A DNA stretch of 64,000 nt from Okapia johnstoni (lineage: Eukaryota > Chordata > Mammalia > Artiodactyla > Giraffidae): assembly GCA_024291935.2 (NCBI GenBank), contig CM044316.1, forward strand, positions 3,774,501 to 3,838,500, read 5' to 3'. The notes below the pieces were generated by a model. It ran no database searches and had not been told where the DNA came from. It saw only the letters and a list, made by a program, of their open reading frames with translations. How positions within the stretch are numbered: position 1 is the stretch's first letter; each line of letters begins with the position of its first letter. Both the position numbers and the translations under genes were made by a program. Below, in pieces: positions 1 to 10,100 of the stretch.

Positions 1-44
1 CTAAGACCCGAAGTAGCCAAATAAATAATTTTAAAAAAAAAAAA
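1..44 (+). mobile_element. 3' tail of a tRNA-derived SINE (CHR/Bov-tA type), cut by the window edge
   Basis: The opening bases read as the usual end of a ruminant SINE (a form of 'aagacccagtgtagcc-aaataaataa') followed by an A-rich tail. Only the last part of the element is inside the window. Confidence 0.6.
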
Positions 45-723
45 AGATACAAGAATTTCTCAGTGGGGAGCCTGCTCTGGTGGGGGTAAAGGGTCCTGGT
101 CAGCTCTGGGGCTGGGTGCTACTGGGGGGACTCTGCTTCTGGCTCTGCCACCACATGTTGCTTCCATCACCCTGGCCACGCTTCAGACCCAAGAGGGCCA
201 ACGACGAGAGGCCACTGGGTCACAGAAGAAGTGGTAAAGGGGAATGTCATTGTGCCTACTTTAAGGATGACGAATCTGAAGCTCAGAGAGGCAGCAAGAA
301 ACCTGGCCAAGACCCTGTTCTGTCTCACTGACACTTTCCCTCCACCTAGGTCCTCTGCGGAGCTCCCACTAGCTTGTCCAGGCTGCCTCCTCACCAAAGC
401 CTTTCCTGGCTACTCAGACAGAGCCTGTGTACCCTCAGCTCTTCTCAACTCAGGAACCTCTCTCTGCCCAGCCCTGAGATCCCTGGGCTAGGGAGGTCAG
501 TGTGTAGCTCTGGAACCACCACTTACGAGTCCTTCGAGGTCCTCTAGGTCCAGCACAGCCTGTGTGTGGGGCTGGGGGGCAGCGATGAGAGTACAAGGCT
601 GGAGCTCATGAGAAAGATGGTGCCTGGGAATGGTCATCTGGGAGTCACCTGGGGAACAGCCCAGGCCAGGAAAGGAGAGAAACAGCATTACCAGCCTTCA
701 TGCTGCGTCCAAGGCAGGCTGGG
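45..723. other. Sequence upstream of the promoter, no gene recognised
   Basis: Unique-looking, moderately GC-rich DNA. It should lie inside the first intron of the divergent gene (ARMC6 by human synteny). A GTAAGT-type donor on the - strand at about 524-531 follows a short open stretch, but nothing in it resembles ARMC6 protein. Confidence 0.4.
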
Positions 724-1314
724 CCCCAATATTCATTGCAGCACTATTTACAACAACGAGGACCTGGAAGCAACCTAGATGTCCATCGGCAGTTGAATGG
801 GTAAGGAAGTTGTGGTACACAGACATGATAGAAAATTACTCAGCTATAAAAAGGAAAGCATTTGAGTCAGTCCTAATGAAGTGGATGAACCTGGAGCCTA
901 TTATACAGAGTGAAGTTAAGTGAGAAAAAGAAAGACAAATACTGTATATTAACGCATATATATGGAATTTAGAAAGATGGTAATGACGATCCTATACGCA
1001 GGGCAGCAAAGGAGATACAGATGTAAAGAACAGACTTTTGGACTCAGTGGGAGAAGGTGAGAGTGGGATGATTTGAGAGAACAGCATTGAAACACGTATA
1101 TTACCATATGTAAAATAGATGAACAGTGCAAGTTTGATGCATGAAGCAGGGCACCCAAAGCCAGTGTTCTGGGACAACCCAGAGGGATGAGGGGGGGAGG
1201 TTCAGGATGGGGGGACACATGTATACCTGTGGCTGATTCATGTTGATGTATGGCAAAAACCATCACAATATTGTAAAGTAATTATCCTCCAATTAAAATA
1301 AAAAAATTTTTAAA
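724..1314 (+). mobile_element. L1 LINE, 5'-truncated 3' end (ruminant L1)
   Basis: The sequence carries the end of L1 ORF2 (phrases such as 'IFIAALFTT..TWKQPRCPS' and 'WMNLEP', the characteristic L1 C-terminus) and then the 3' UTR ('gattcatgttgatgtatggc', 'caatattgtaaagtaattat'). It ends in an A-rich tail near 1300. ORF2 is broken by frameshifts. This is a dead copy; a second copy of the same segment lies at 44918-45860. Confidence 0.9.
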
Positions 1315-2035
1315 AGGCATGCTAGGGAGAAGGGAGTTATCAAGGCTCCCAACTAACAGCCCGCTTCCCTCTCTAAGCCACTGTTCTGCTTATCAAGAAA
1401 ACAGTGCCCTGACAAACCAGGGGCCCTGAAGGATTCATCCTCCTCTGCCTGCCACACCCACCTTGGTTCAGGTGGCATCACCAGCTTCCTCCCAGCAGCA
1501 TCCTGTGCCTCTGTTCTCCACGAGGCAGCCAGAGGGTGAACGGAAAGCAGAAACCATCTCACTTACTTATTTAAAACCCTGCAGTGGCTTCCCAGCCTTC
1601 TCTGAACAAAATCCAGTCTACTTACCAACACTTGCCCTACCTAGACCTTGTCACCTGTGCCTTCCCACTGCTTTCTCATTCTTCTCAGCTACCCGAGGGA
1701 CATCCTTCATGAAGCAGCCCCCGCTATCCTACTGCATCACTCTCTTATTATTTTAACATTAGGTCAACATGGAGTGAAATGTTTCATCTATTTATTTGCT
1801 TTTACTGCCCTAGCCTCCTCCCCAATGAAATTTAATCTGCATCAAAGCTGGGGCTCGTTTTATTAAATGCCCCCACTACCTAGGATGCGGCCGGGCATGC
1901 AGCAGGCACTCAGTACATATATAGGTACTGAAAGAATAAATGAAGAGAAAACGACAGGCAGAAGTGGGCAATTTTGTCCACGGGCAGCTTCCGTACGTCT
2001 ATCATTTACCCAAAGCCAAGTCCTTGAGGGGAGCG
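1315..2035. other. Unique DNA flanking the promoter; MIR-like tail near 1890-1940
   Basis: No coding signal found. The stretch 'agcaggcactcagtacatat..gaataaatgaa' (about 1898-1942) resembles the 3' end of a MIR element. The GC content rises sharply after about 2020, where the CpG island begins. Confidence 0.4.
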
Positions 2036-2900
2036 CCCCCGTCAGTAATCCGACCCCGCGGCGTCCACTCCCGGCTCCTCGCGCGAGGGGGCTCGGCGGC
2101 CGCCGCTGCTCACCCGGTCTTCGGGGACACGTGGGGAAAGGGTGGGGTTCGCGGCGGTCTCCGGCTGCACCCCCCCCCCCCTGGTCCCTTTCGGCCGCCG
2201 TACGTGCGCAGGCGCTCTAGCGAGGTCTCGCCTCAGCCTCCGTCAGTCCTGTAAACCGCTCCAGGGGTGACCAAGACCAAGAGTGACCGCGAGTACAGGT
2301 AAAGCTGAGAGAGCCAACAAGTTGGCGGCGACGGCGTCTCTGTCGCCTTTTTCGGGTCGCTTCCTGTCGCCGCCGGTCCAGGGAGAGAAATTTTTTGCCT
2401 CGAGAGTGTCGGCCCTAAAGATTAGGTAGTGCGCCTGCGCGAGAGGGTTTGGCGGCGGCCGCTTGCGCCTGTGCCTTAAGGCTCGGCCTCGGCCTGCGCC
2501 TGCGCGGCGCGGCGCTGCGGAGACCGTTGGCTTATTTGCATGTCCCCGCCTCGCGCGGTGGCGGCGGCGCGGTGAGGAGCCTGAGGCGGTGGCGGGGGCG
2601 GCTCCGCGCGCGGTGGGCTCCGGGTGAGGCCCGGGCCCAGGCGTTGTCGGCGGGTGGGCCCGGGGGTGGGGGGTTTGGACTCGATCCCGGGAACCTCGGG
2701 TCTCCACGATGGCGCAGCGGGCTCGGCCCTTAGATTGCGCGGCGGACGCATCGCGGCCGGGTCGGCCTGGGGGGCGGTCTGCGGCCTTCGAGGCCCGACG
2801 CCCCTTTTTCTCCTATCTCAAAGGCCGGGAGGAGGCGGGCCGCGCCTGAATGGGTTCATTCGTTCGTTCATTCATTCAGCCTGAGCCGGGAGCGGCCCCT
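2036..2900. promoter_or_regulatory. CpG-island bidirectional promoter of SUGP2 (+) and probably ARMC6 (-)
   Basis: This is the only long, dense run of CpG dinucleotides in the window. It contains NRF1-type motifs in both orientations (2205-2215 TGCGCAGGCGC, 2431-2440 GCGCCTGCGC, 2495-2506), an exact octamer ATTTGCAT (2534-2541) and many GC boxes, but no convincing TATA box. Donor-like sites point both ways: on + at 2298/2299 (CAG|GTAAAG), 2571/2572 and 2623/2624 (G|GTGAGG), and on - at 2114/2113 (G|GTGAGC). In human, ARMC6 and SUGP2 lie head-to-head, which fits. Divergent CpG promoters with NRF1 sites are typical of constitutive genes. The exact transcription starts cannot be read from sequence. 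Confidence 0.8.
2111..2300 (-). other. ARMC6: Possible first non-coding exon of the divergent neighbour (ARMC6 by synteny)
   Basis: On the - strand a good donor (G|GTGAGC) sits with its last exon base at 2114 inside the CpG island. This would give a leftward transcript with a short 5' UTR exon. The name rests only on human gene order. No ARMC6 coding exon is found in the remaining 2.1 kb, so the coding part must lie outside the window. The start given here is a guess. Confidence 0.3.
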
Positions 2901-3993
2901 GTGGTGGGGTGATAACGGCGGCGGGGCGCCGACTCCGCCTCTTTGACATTTTTTTAACTGGTTCGGTCCCCACACCACCCCCTACCATGAGCTACCCGCT
3001 CCATAGATGGGGAAGCGGAGGCACGGAGAGGTTAGATCACTTGAATTGATCCTGGGCCACCTGGCCGGGACACCCTGCCCTTCTATAGCAGAGAACAAGG
3101 GGGCCAGGGGAAAGGCCTGAAGAATAGGGGAAGGGGGTAATGGTTATAAGAAATGACTGTCAGGCAGGGGCAGACTTGGGTTTTGAGGTTGGAGGTTTTT
3201 AAATTGAAGGAATATCTTGCTTGGTAAGGACACCGCCACTGGATTTCTCAATATTGCTTCTCAGTCTTTTTCTAATCAATCTTCAGGGCTTTGTCCCCGC
3301 AACCAGTGTCCTGTTTGCCAGGTTCCAGCCCAGGCTGATTGACCTTGTGTGGGTCACTTAGCCTGAACCTCCCTTTTGCACTTTTGTGTAATTTCACTCA
3401 TAATAGGCCCCACTTGTGTATTGGGTTGTTGCAAGAAGTGTTGTGGGAGTCCCTCCCCTTCAACAGGAGCTGGCACAGAGTAAGCTCTGTTCAGTAGGTC
3501 ATTGTCACTAGTCAGGGATTTTTCCCCTCACTTGCTGAGACGCCTCTGTCAGAGAGGAAGTTAGCTCTCAGAGCCTCTTTGCCATGTCTGTGAAATAGGA
3601 AAATAAAAATGGGAGAAATCATGTCTTTCCTAAACATCATTTGTAAAGGTTTATGCTCCTGTTATGTGTGTTGCTTCATACAGTCTTGTAGCAGCCCCAG
3701 GAGACAGAGCTGCTTTTATAGCTCTTCTTTTAAGGGATTCTGAGAAAATGGCCTCAGAGAAGCAAAATAGGTTGTCCAAGATCGACATCCTTGTCTTACT
3801 TTTTCTTAGCCAACACACACCTGTGAGGTTCATGTGGGCAGAGCTCCCCTTAAAATAAACCAGCCTTCCTCTGAAGTGCCATACCAGATTATGGATTACT
3901 GCTTGATTACTCTGAGGATTAAGTGGAACAGATCAGGCTTTGTGAGCATTAGTTGTCATTCTTAGTGTCTTTTCCCCCCTCTTCTCATTATAG
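2624..3993 (+). other. SUGP2: SUGP2 intron 1 (left boundary uncertain)
   Basis: This lies between the last plausible 5' UTR donor (2623/2624) and the acceptor before the ATG exon, a pyrimidine tract ending TATAG at 3993. Near 3007-3060 there is a decayed MIR-like stretch ('gaagcggaggcacggagaggtta'). Otherwise I see nothing recognisable. Confidence 0.55.
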
Positions 3994-4122
3994 GTCAGAG
4001 AAACATGGCAGCAAGGAGAATTGCACAGGAGACTTTTGATGCTGTATTGCAGGAAAAAGCTAACCGATATATGGACCCCAGTGGTGAGGCTGTAGGTGAA
4101 ACTCTTCAGTTTAAAGCTCAAG
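3994..4122 (+). CDS. SUGP2: SUGP2 exon 2: 5' UTR end, start codon and residues 1-39
   Basis: The acceptor ends at 3993, then 11 nt of 5' UTR and the ATG at 4005-4007. It codes [16 protein letters not shown]..., which matches the SUGP2 N-terminus. The exon ends in phase 1 (CAA G|gtaaaa) at 4122. The donor and its preceding bases are repeated 44 bp downstream (see findings). The segment resembles the N-terminus of ARMC6, the divergent neighbour. Confidence 0.93.
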
Positions 4123-7100
4123 GTAAAAAAAAATAATAAAATAAAATAAAAAAAATAAAGCTCAAGGTAAATTAAAGTGCGTGGTTTTGGGGGGAGTGAG
4201 ATGGGTGGATGGAGCGTGTATTTAGAATTGGGGCCCAACCTGCAACTCTTCAGATTTTACCGTCTTATTTTTAAGGGGAGATAAAATTTTCTCTTGGTCC
4301 ACCTGTTAAATCATTATGTAGAAGGAGGTATTGTCATTATCCAGAGCTTCTCCCCAAGGCACCCTGCCCCATCTAAAGAAGGGTTCTTAAGTAAATTGCC
4401 TGACTCCATGCCCACTATCACTACCCAGGTTTGAGCTGGATTATTGCAGTAATCTCCTGAAATGTCTTTCAGTTTCTGGCTTCATTCCCTCAAATCTTCT
4501 CTCCCCACAGATCTGTTAATGCTAACTTTGCAGGACCAAAGCCAGGCTTAGGCTCTTGGAGCACCCTATTTTGGTTTTACATCCTCAGACAAGTGCAGGA
4601 GCAGCCAAGTAACTGGTATGCAAGATAGGAGGGCCTTGGAGCCTTGTGGAGCTGCTGAATGTAGGCCCTGCCGGAAAACATTCCTTTTGCAAAGTTTTGA
4701 AGCATCATGTCAGCAGAATAAAAAATGGTCCTAGAGTAAATTGCAGGACAACTTGGAAGTCCCACCCCACAGTGGATGAGGCTCCTAGCTCTCATCCTCT
4801 GCCTTAGGCCTGTTGTTTCACTGATACTGAGTGCCTGTCTGTGTTGTGAATCCCTCATCTCAGCTCTGTGTGATTAATTCCCTCAGTCAGTAAGACCTAG
4901 TCCACAGGTATCTTCCCCTAGGAGGCCCTAGTAGGCCTGGAGATTGATTTTACACTGTGTACTTGATCTCCTGCTATGGGCTGGCCTCCTCCAGGCCTCC
5001 TTTGGGCCTGTACTGTTTGCTGCTGCACCAGCCCTTGAGCCAGCCTTCAAGAGACAGCTTCCTTGGTGTTGGCTGGATGAGTGTAAGTGCTTGGGGTGGG
5101 GATAACTTATTATGTGCTTTGGACCCAGAGAAACTGAGGCTTAGAAGCTGTCTCCAAAGTCTGAGTTTTCAAAAATTGTATAAGCAGCAGACAAAACCAT
5201 TACTGTTACAAAAGATTGGAAGGATTAAGTAGTTAAGAACAGAATGTTGGGACTTCCCTGGCCATCCAGTGGTTAAGACTCCACACTCCTAAGGCAGGGT
5301 TTGATCCCTGGTTGGGGAACTGAGATCCCACCTGCCACACTGCGGGGCCAAAAAAAACAATAGGATGTAAAAAGCCTCTTTACTGCTTCCTTATGCCTTG
5401 GAAGTAACCGTATCTGTGGTGTTTTGTGCATCCTTTAATTCTTTTAGCTATCTATGAATCCTGAATACTTCGTGTGTTTTTATATATAGGCACATGTATG
5501 TGTGTGTGCATATGTACATACATATGTGTGTATGTAAAAACACGTGTATGTGTATATATACGTATGTGTATATATATTTGGAGATTTGAATTGGTTTATC
5601 TTATCTAGAGACTCAAACACTAATACATATCTTAAGTTACCTCAAGAAAGCTTGGGGGAGGGGGAGACTCTGAGCCCAGTAGGATGCTAGGAACCATCTC
5701 TGTGTCATAGAGCTGCATGGTCCATCAGTCAGCCTTTCTCTCTCTTTGCTGCATTTTTCTGAGGCCTTGTAAACCAGGTCCTGTTGGGCAGAATCCAGCC
5801 ACCACTCTTCCTCTAATGCTCCCACCATAACCAGGCCATCAGAAACCATCAGTATCTGGATTATGTTGGTGGACTCCTTGCTTTAACTTCCACTCTTGTC
5901 CCTTGCAGTCTGTTCCTCACACAGCAGCCAGTGAAGTCATCCTTTTGCTCCAAACCCCCCATGGCTTTCTGTCTCATTCATAGTAAACTCTGAAGTCCTG
6001 TCAAGGGCCTGGCTTGATCTGGTTTGCCCCCACTTCTGTTTGCATCTCCTGTCATAGTAGTCCACTAATTTTGCTGCATGTTAGAATCCTTTGGGGGCTT
6101 TTTAAAAATCCTAATGCCGAGGTCACACCTCATCCTGGTTAATTAAGTCAGGATGCCCCAGGACTTCCGTGTGCAGCAGAATCTAGGTGCTGCCTTCTTA
6201 CCACTTTGTCCCTGCTTTCCTCTTCTATTCTCACCGCATTTGTCCTGTACTCATCTCAGGGCTTAGTCCTCACACTCCCTCTACCTGGTAGGCTTTCCCC
6301 ATAACTGCACATTCTTACCCCTCACACCAGACCTCTGCTACTCAGATACATTGTTGTTAGAGCTGTCCACCCTGACCAGCCTGTTTAAAAATGGCTTTCC
6401 CTCCTCACATTCCCGCCAGTTTGGCATTTCCTTACACCTGAAGAATTTTTTGTTTATTATTTGGCTTCCTCAACTGAAAAGTCCAGGAAAGGAGGGACTT
6501 TGCTGTCTTTTCCCTGCTATAACTTCAGGGCCTAGAACAATCCCCATATACAGTAGGTACTTAGTAAGTACTTGTTGAACAGATAAACTTGGATTTATAC
6601 AAAGCCCTGGTTTCCTGTGGCCTGTTGACCCATCACTACTTCCTGGCATCTTTCTCTTTCTTTTACATTTGACTTTTTGACTAGGTAATAGATTCTGATT
6701 CAGAAAGTAAGAAAGGTGCTCTGTGCAAATGTCTCCCTGAGGCCCACTGTTCCCGTGTGCCCATAGTTCACTTCTGTTTTTGACTTCTTACAGTTTCTTT
6801 TTTCTTTTTGGCTGTGCCATGCTGCATATGGTATTTTAGTTTCTTGACCAGGGACTGAACCCAGCTTCTTGGCAGTGAAAGCGTGGAGTCCTAACCACTG
6901 GGGGAATTCCCCTTCCAGTTTCTTTATGCATGAATGAACAAATGCAAACATAGTTTCCTATGTTTCTCACTTCTGCACAGAGGAGGACAAAAGCACATAG
7001 TGTTTAGTTTCCATCGTGGTTTCTGTTGTGGTGGCCTGTTTAACTTCTGCCTTCCCTCTTATTTGCTCAGTCTCTTTTTTCAGGTATTGGTTGGCTTAAT

Positions 7101-10100
7101 GACCCTTTCTGAGGGAGCCTGTCAGCCACCTTTGGATCAAGGGCTCAGCTAAGGTCCAGCCAGCAGTGGTGGGTGCACTGTCAGATGTAGCTCCTGCCTC
7201 AGTGGCACTGTGGGCCGAGTTCCTCACAGGAAGCAGGGGAGGCAGGCAGCCTCTAGAAAACCCGTCTGCTGTGTGATAGAAGTAGAGATACACAAGCGTT
7301 CCTGTCACAGTAAAGAACACCAGGTTATTTGGGAACCAAATGCCCATCCCTGAGTCTAAAAGAAGGCTTGTAAAACAGAAAGTGAAATGAAAGTGAAACT
7401 TGCTAGTTGTGTCTAATTCTGCGACCCCATGGAATTCTCCAGGCCAGAATACTGAAGTGGGTGGCCGTTCCTTCTCCAGGGGATCTTCCCAATCCAGAGA
7501 TCAAACCCAGGTTGCTTGCATTGCAGGCAGATTCTTTACCAGCTGAGCCACCAGGGAAGCCTTGTAAAACAGAGGTAGGGCAAAAGATCTGAATGAGTGA
7601 GCAGCAAGCACTGCTGCCTAGCCTCCATGGACTATCATCAGGCCAAATGCAGGCCCAGTACTCATAGCTCTTCTGTTTTCATAACTAGAAACCTAGGTTT
7701 TTAAGTGAAACCACACATATTTTCCATGTGAGTTTCTAAAATGCACTCTGACTGGGAAAGCACCCTGCTGGTGGTCTGTGGATGATCCACTTGCAGCCTC
7801 TAGTCTGACACATATCTTTGTGTTTCTTTTTGGATTGCTTATTTCAGATCTTCTAAGGACAGTCCCAAGAGCCAGAGCAGATATGTTTGATGACATTCAC
7901 AGCGACAGCAGGTATACTCTGGGTGCATCTGTAACTCATCCTCGAGACACTGGGAGAGAAGGCTTGAGAGGTGATACATTTCCAGGACCTTCCTTCAGGT
8001 CAAGCAACCCTTCTGTAAGTGAAGACAGCTACTTTCGCAAAGAATGTGGTCGGGACTTGGAATTTTCCCATCCTAACTCCCGAGACCAGGTCTTTGGCCA
8101 CCGGAAATTGGGACATTTCCGTTCTCAGGACTGGAAATTTGCACTCCGTGGCTCTTGGGAACAAGACTTTGCCCACTCAGTTTCTCAAGAATCCTCTTGG
8201 TCACAGGAGTATAGTTTTGGCCCTTCTGCATTACTGGGAGACTTTGGCTCCTCCAGGCTGATTGAGAAAGAGTGCTTGGAGAAAGAAAGTCGTGATTATG
8301 ACGTGGACCGTCCAGGGGAGTCAGACTCTGTGCTCAGGGGCAGCAGCCAAGTCCAGGGCAGAGGCCGAGGTCTAAACCTTACTGACCAGGAGGGTGCTCT
8401 CTTGGGAAAGGGGGAGACTCAAGGCCTGCTCACTTCTAAAGCGGGGGTTGGGAAACTTGTCATGCTGAGAAACGTGAGCACGAAAAAGGTACCCACTATG
8501 AGTCGTATCACTCCCAAAACTCAGGGCACTAACCAAATCCAGAAAACCACCTCAAGTCCCGACGTGACCCTGACGACGAACCCAGGAACAGAAGAGGTCC
8601 AATTCCCCACCCGGAAAGTCCCTCTGGGGCTTGATCTGAAGGATATCCGGCTCCCCAGGAGAAAAATGAGCTTCGACATCATAGATAAGTCAGATGTCTT
8701 CTCGAGATTTGGGATAGAAATAATCAAGTGGGCAGGATTCCACACCATAAAAGATGATGTTAAATTTTCCCAACTTTTCCAAACTCTCTTTGAACTTGAA
8801 ACAGAAACCTGTGCTAAGATGCTCGCCTCATTCAAATGTTCCTTAAAACCAGAGCACAGAGATTTTTGCTTTTTTACTATCAAATTTTTAAAGCACTCCG
8901 CTTTGAAAACACCCAGAGTTGATAACGAGTTTTTAAACATGCTTTTAGACAAAGGTGCTGTGAAGACCAAAAATTGCTTTTTCGAAATCATAAAGCCCTT
9001 TGATAAATACATAATGAGACTACAAGACCGGCTGCTGAAGAGTGTCACACCCCTGCTCATGGCCTGCAATGCCTACGAGCTGAGTGTCAAGATGAAGACC
9101 CTCACTAACCCCCTGGACTTGGCTATTGCCCTGGAGACCACCAATTCTCTCTGCCGGAAGTCTTTAGCACTTCTGGGACAGACATTCTCCTTGGCCTCTT
9201 CCTTCCGACAAGAGAAAATCCTGGAAGCCGTCGGCCTCCAAGATATAGCTCCATCTCCTGCCGCATTTCCAAACTTCGAGGACTCTACTCTGTTTGGGAG
9301 AGAGTACATCGATCACCTGAAGGCCTGGCTGGTCAGCAGTGGGTGTCTACTCCAGGTCAAGAAAGCTGAATCCGAGCCAACTCGAGATGAGGAGAAAGCT
9401 GTTCCTCCTACAAAACCTGAAATTCAGGCCAAGGCTCTGAGTGGTCTGAGTGATGGTAAGGAAAGCAGCAGCAGTTTCCATTTGTTGTGATTTGTTTGCT
9501 TTTTTGTAATGTCTCTCGTTCTCTTTGATATTTGTACATAGAAGTTCTTTAGCCAGTTGGAAACAAATCAGAATTTTAGGAGAAAACGCACACTGACTGC
9601 CACTCATTCATACATGCCTGCCAGTCCTTCTGTCAGCATGTGGATGTATGTTTGTACGCAGTATTGCTTTACTGTCTGGGTGTTTGTATCATCTTATAGC
9701 CAAGGTTAAGAAGCCTTGTTCCAAAAGTACCCCTTCTCTGCCCCGCCCCCCCCAGCCCCGAGTAATTACTTGAAAGGAAAGTAAATATAGGCCACAGTCT
9801 CTAAGGATCCCCCAGGCTTCTGAGGGGAAGAAATCACAAAACCCAGCCCCTCCTGTGCTGGGATTAAGGGGATATAGGAGAGGCCCCAGCCCAGCATGGG
9901 GAGTCAGGAAGGCTATTTCTGAACTGTTCTGAGGGCTAGGTGGTGGAGGCACCTTTTCACCTGCTCACTTTTCTAGACTGGCTAGAGGCTGAGAGATCAC
10001 TTAAGTATACCTGGTAACCTGCAGTTAACGAGTTGGCTTACTGGGGAGGGGAAAGACAGAGAAGAAGGTAATAGAAATAGAAGTGACTGGCTGTGTGGTG

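Larger units (their letters stand above)
4123..7847 (+). other. SUGP2: SUGP2 intron 2
   Basis: GT at 4123, AG at 7847. It contains an A/T-rich start with a duplicated donor, a CHR SINE (5249-5358), a TG/TA simple repeat (5478-5579), an antisense CHR SINE (6794-6912) and an antisense Bov-tA SINE (7380-7560). The rest looks unique, with a MIR-like end at about 6530-6590. No gene seen inside. Confidence 0.85.

Noticed and set aside
2243..2733. Overlapping open frames of 86-154 codons on both strands in the CpG island
   Set aside because: GC-rich DNA has few stop codons; the translations are Arg/Pro/Gly/Ala-rich without likeness to a protein, and the region is the promoter/5' UTR.
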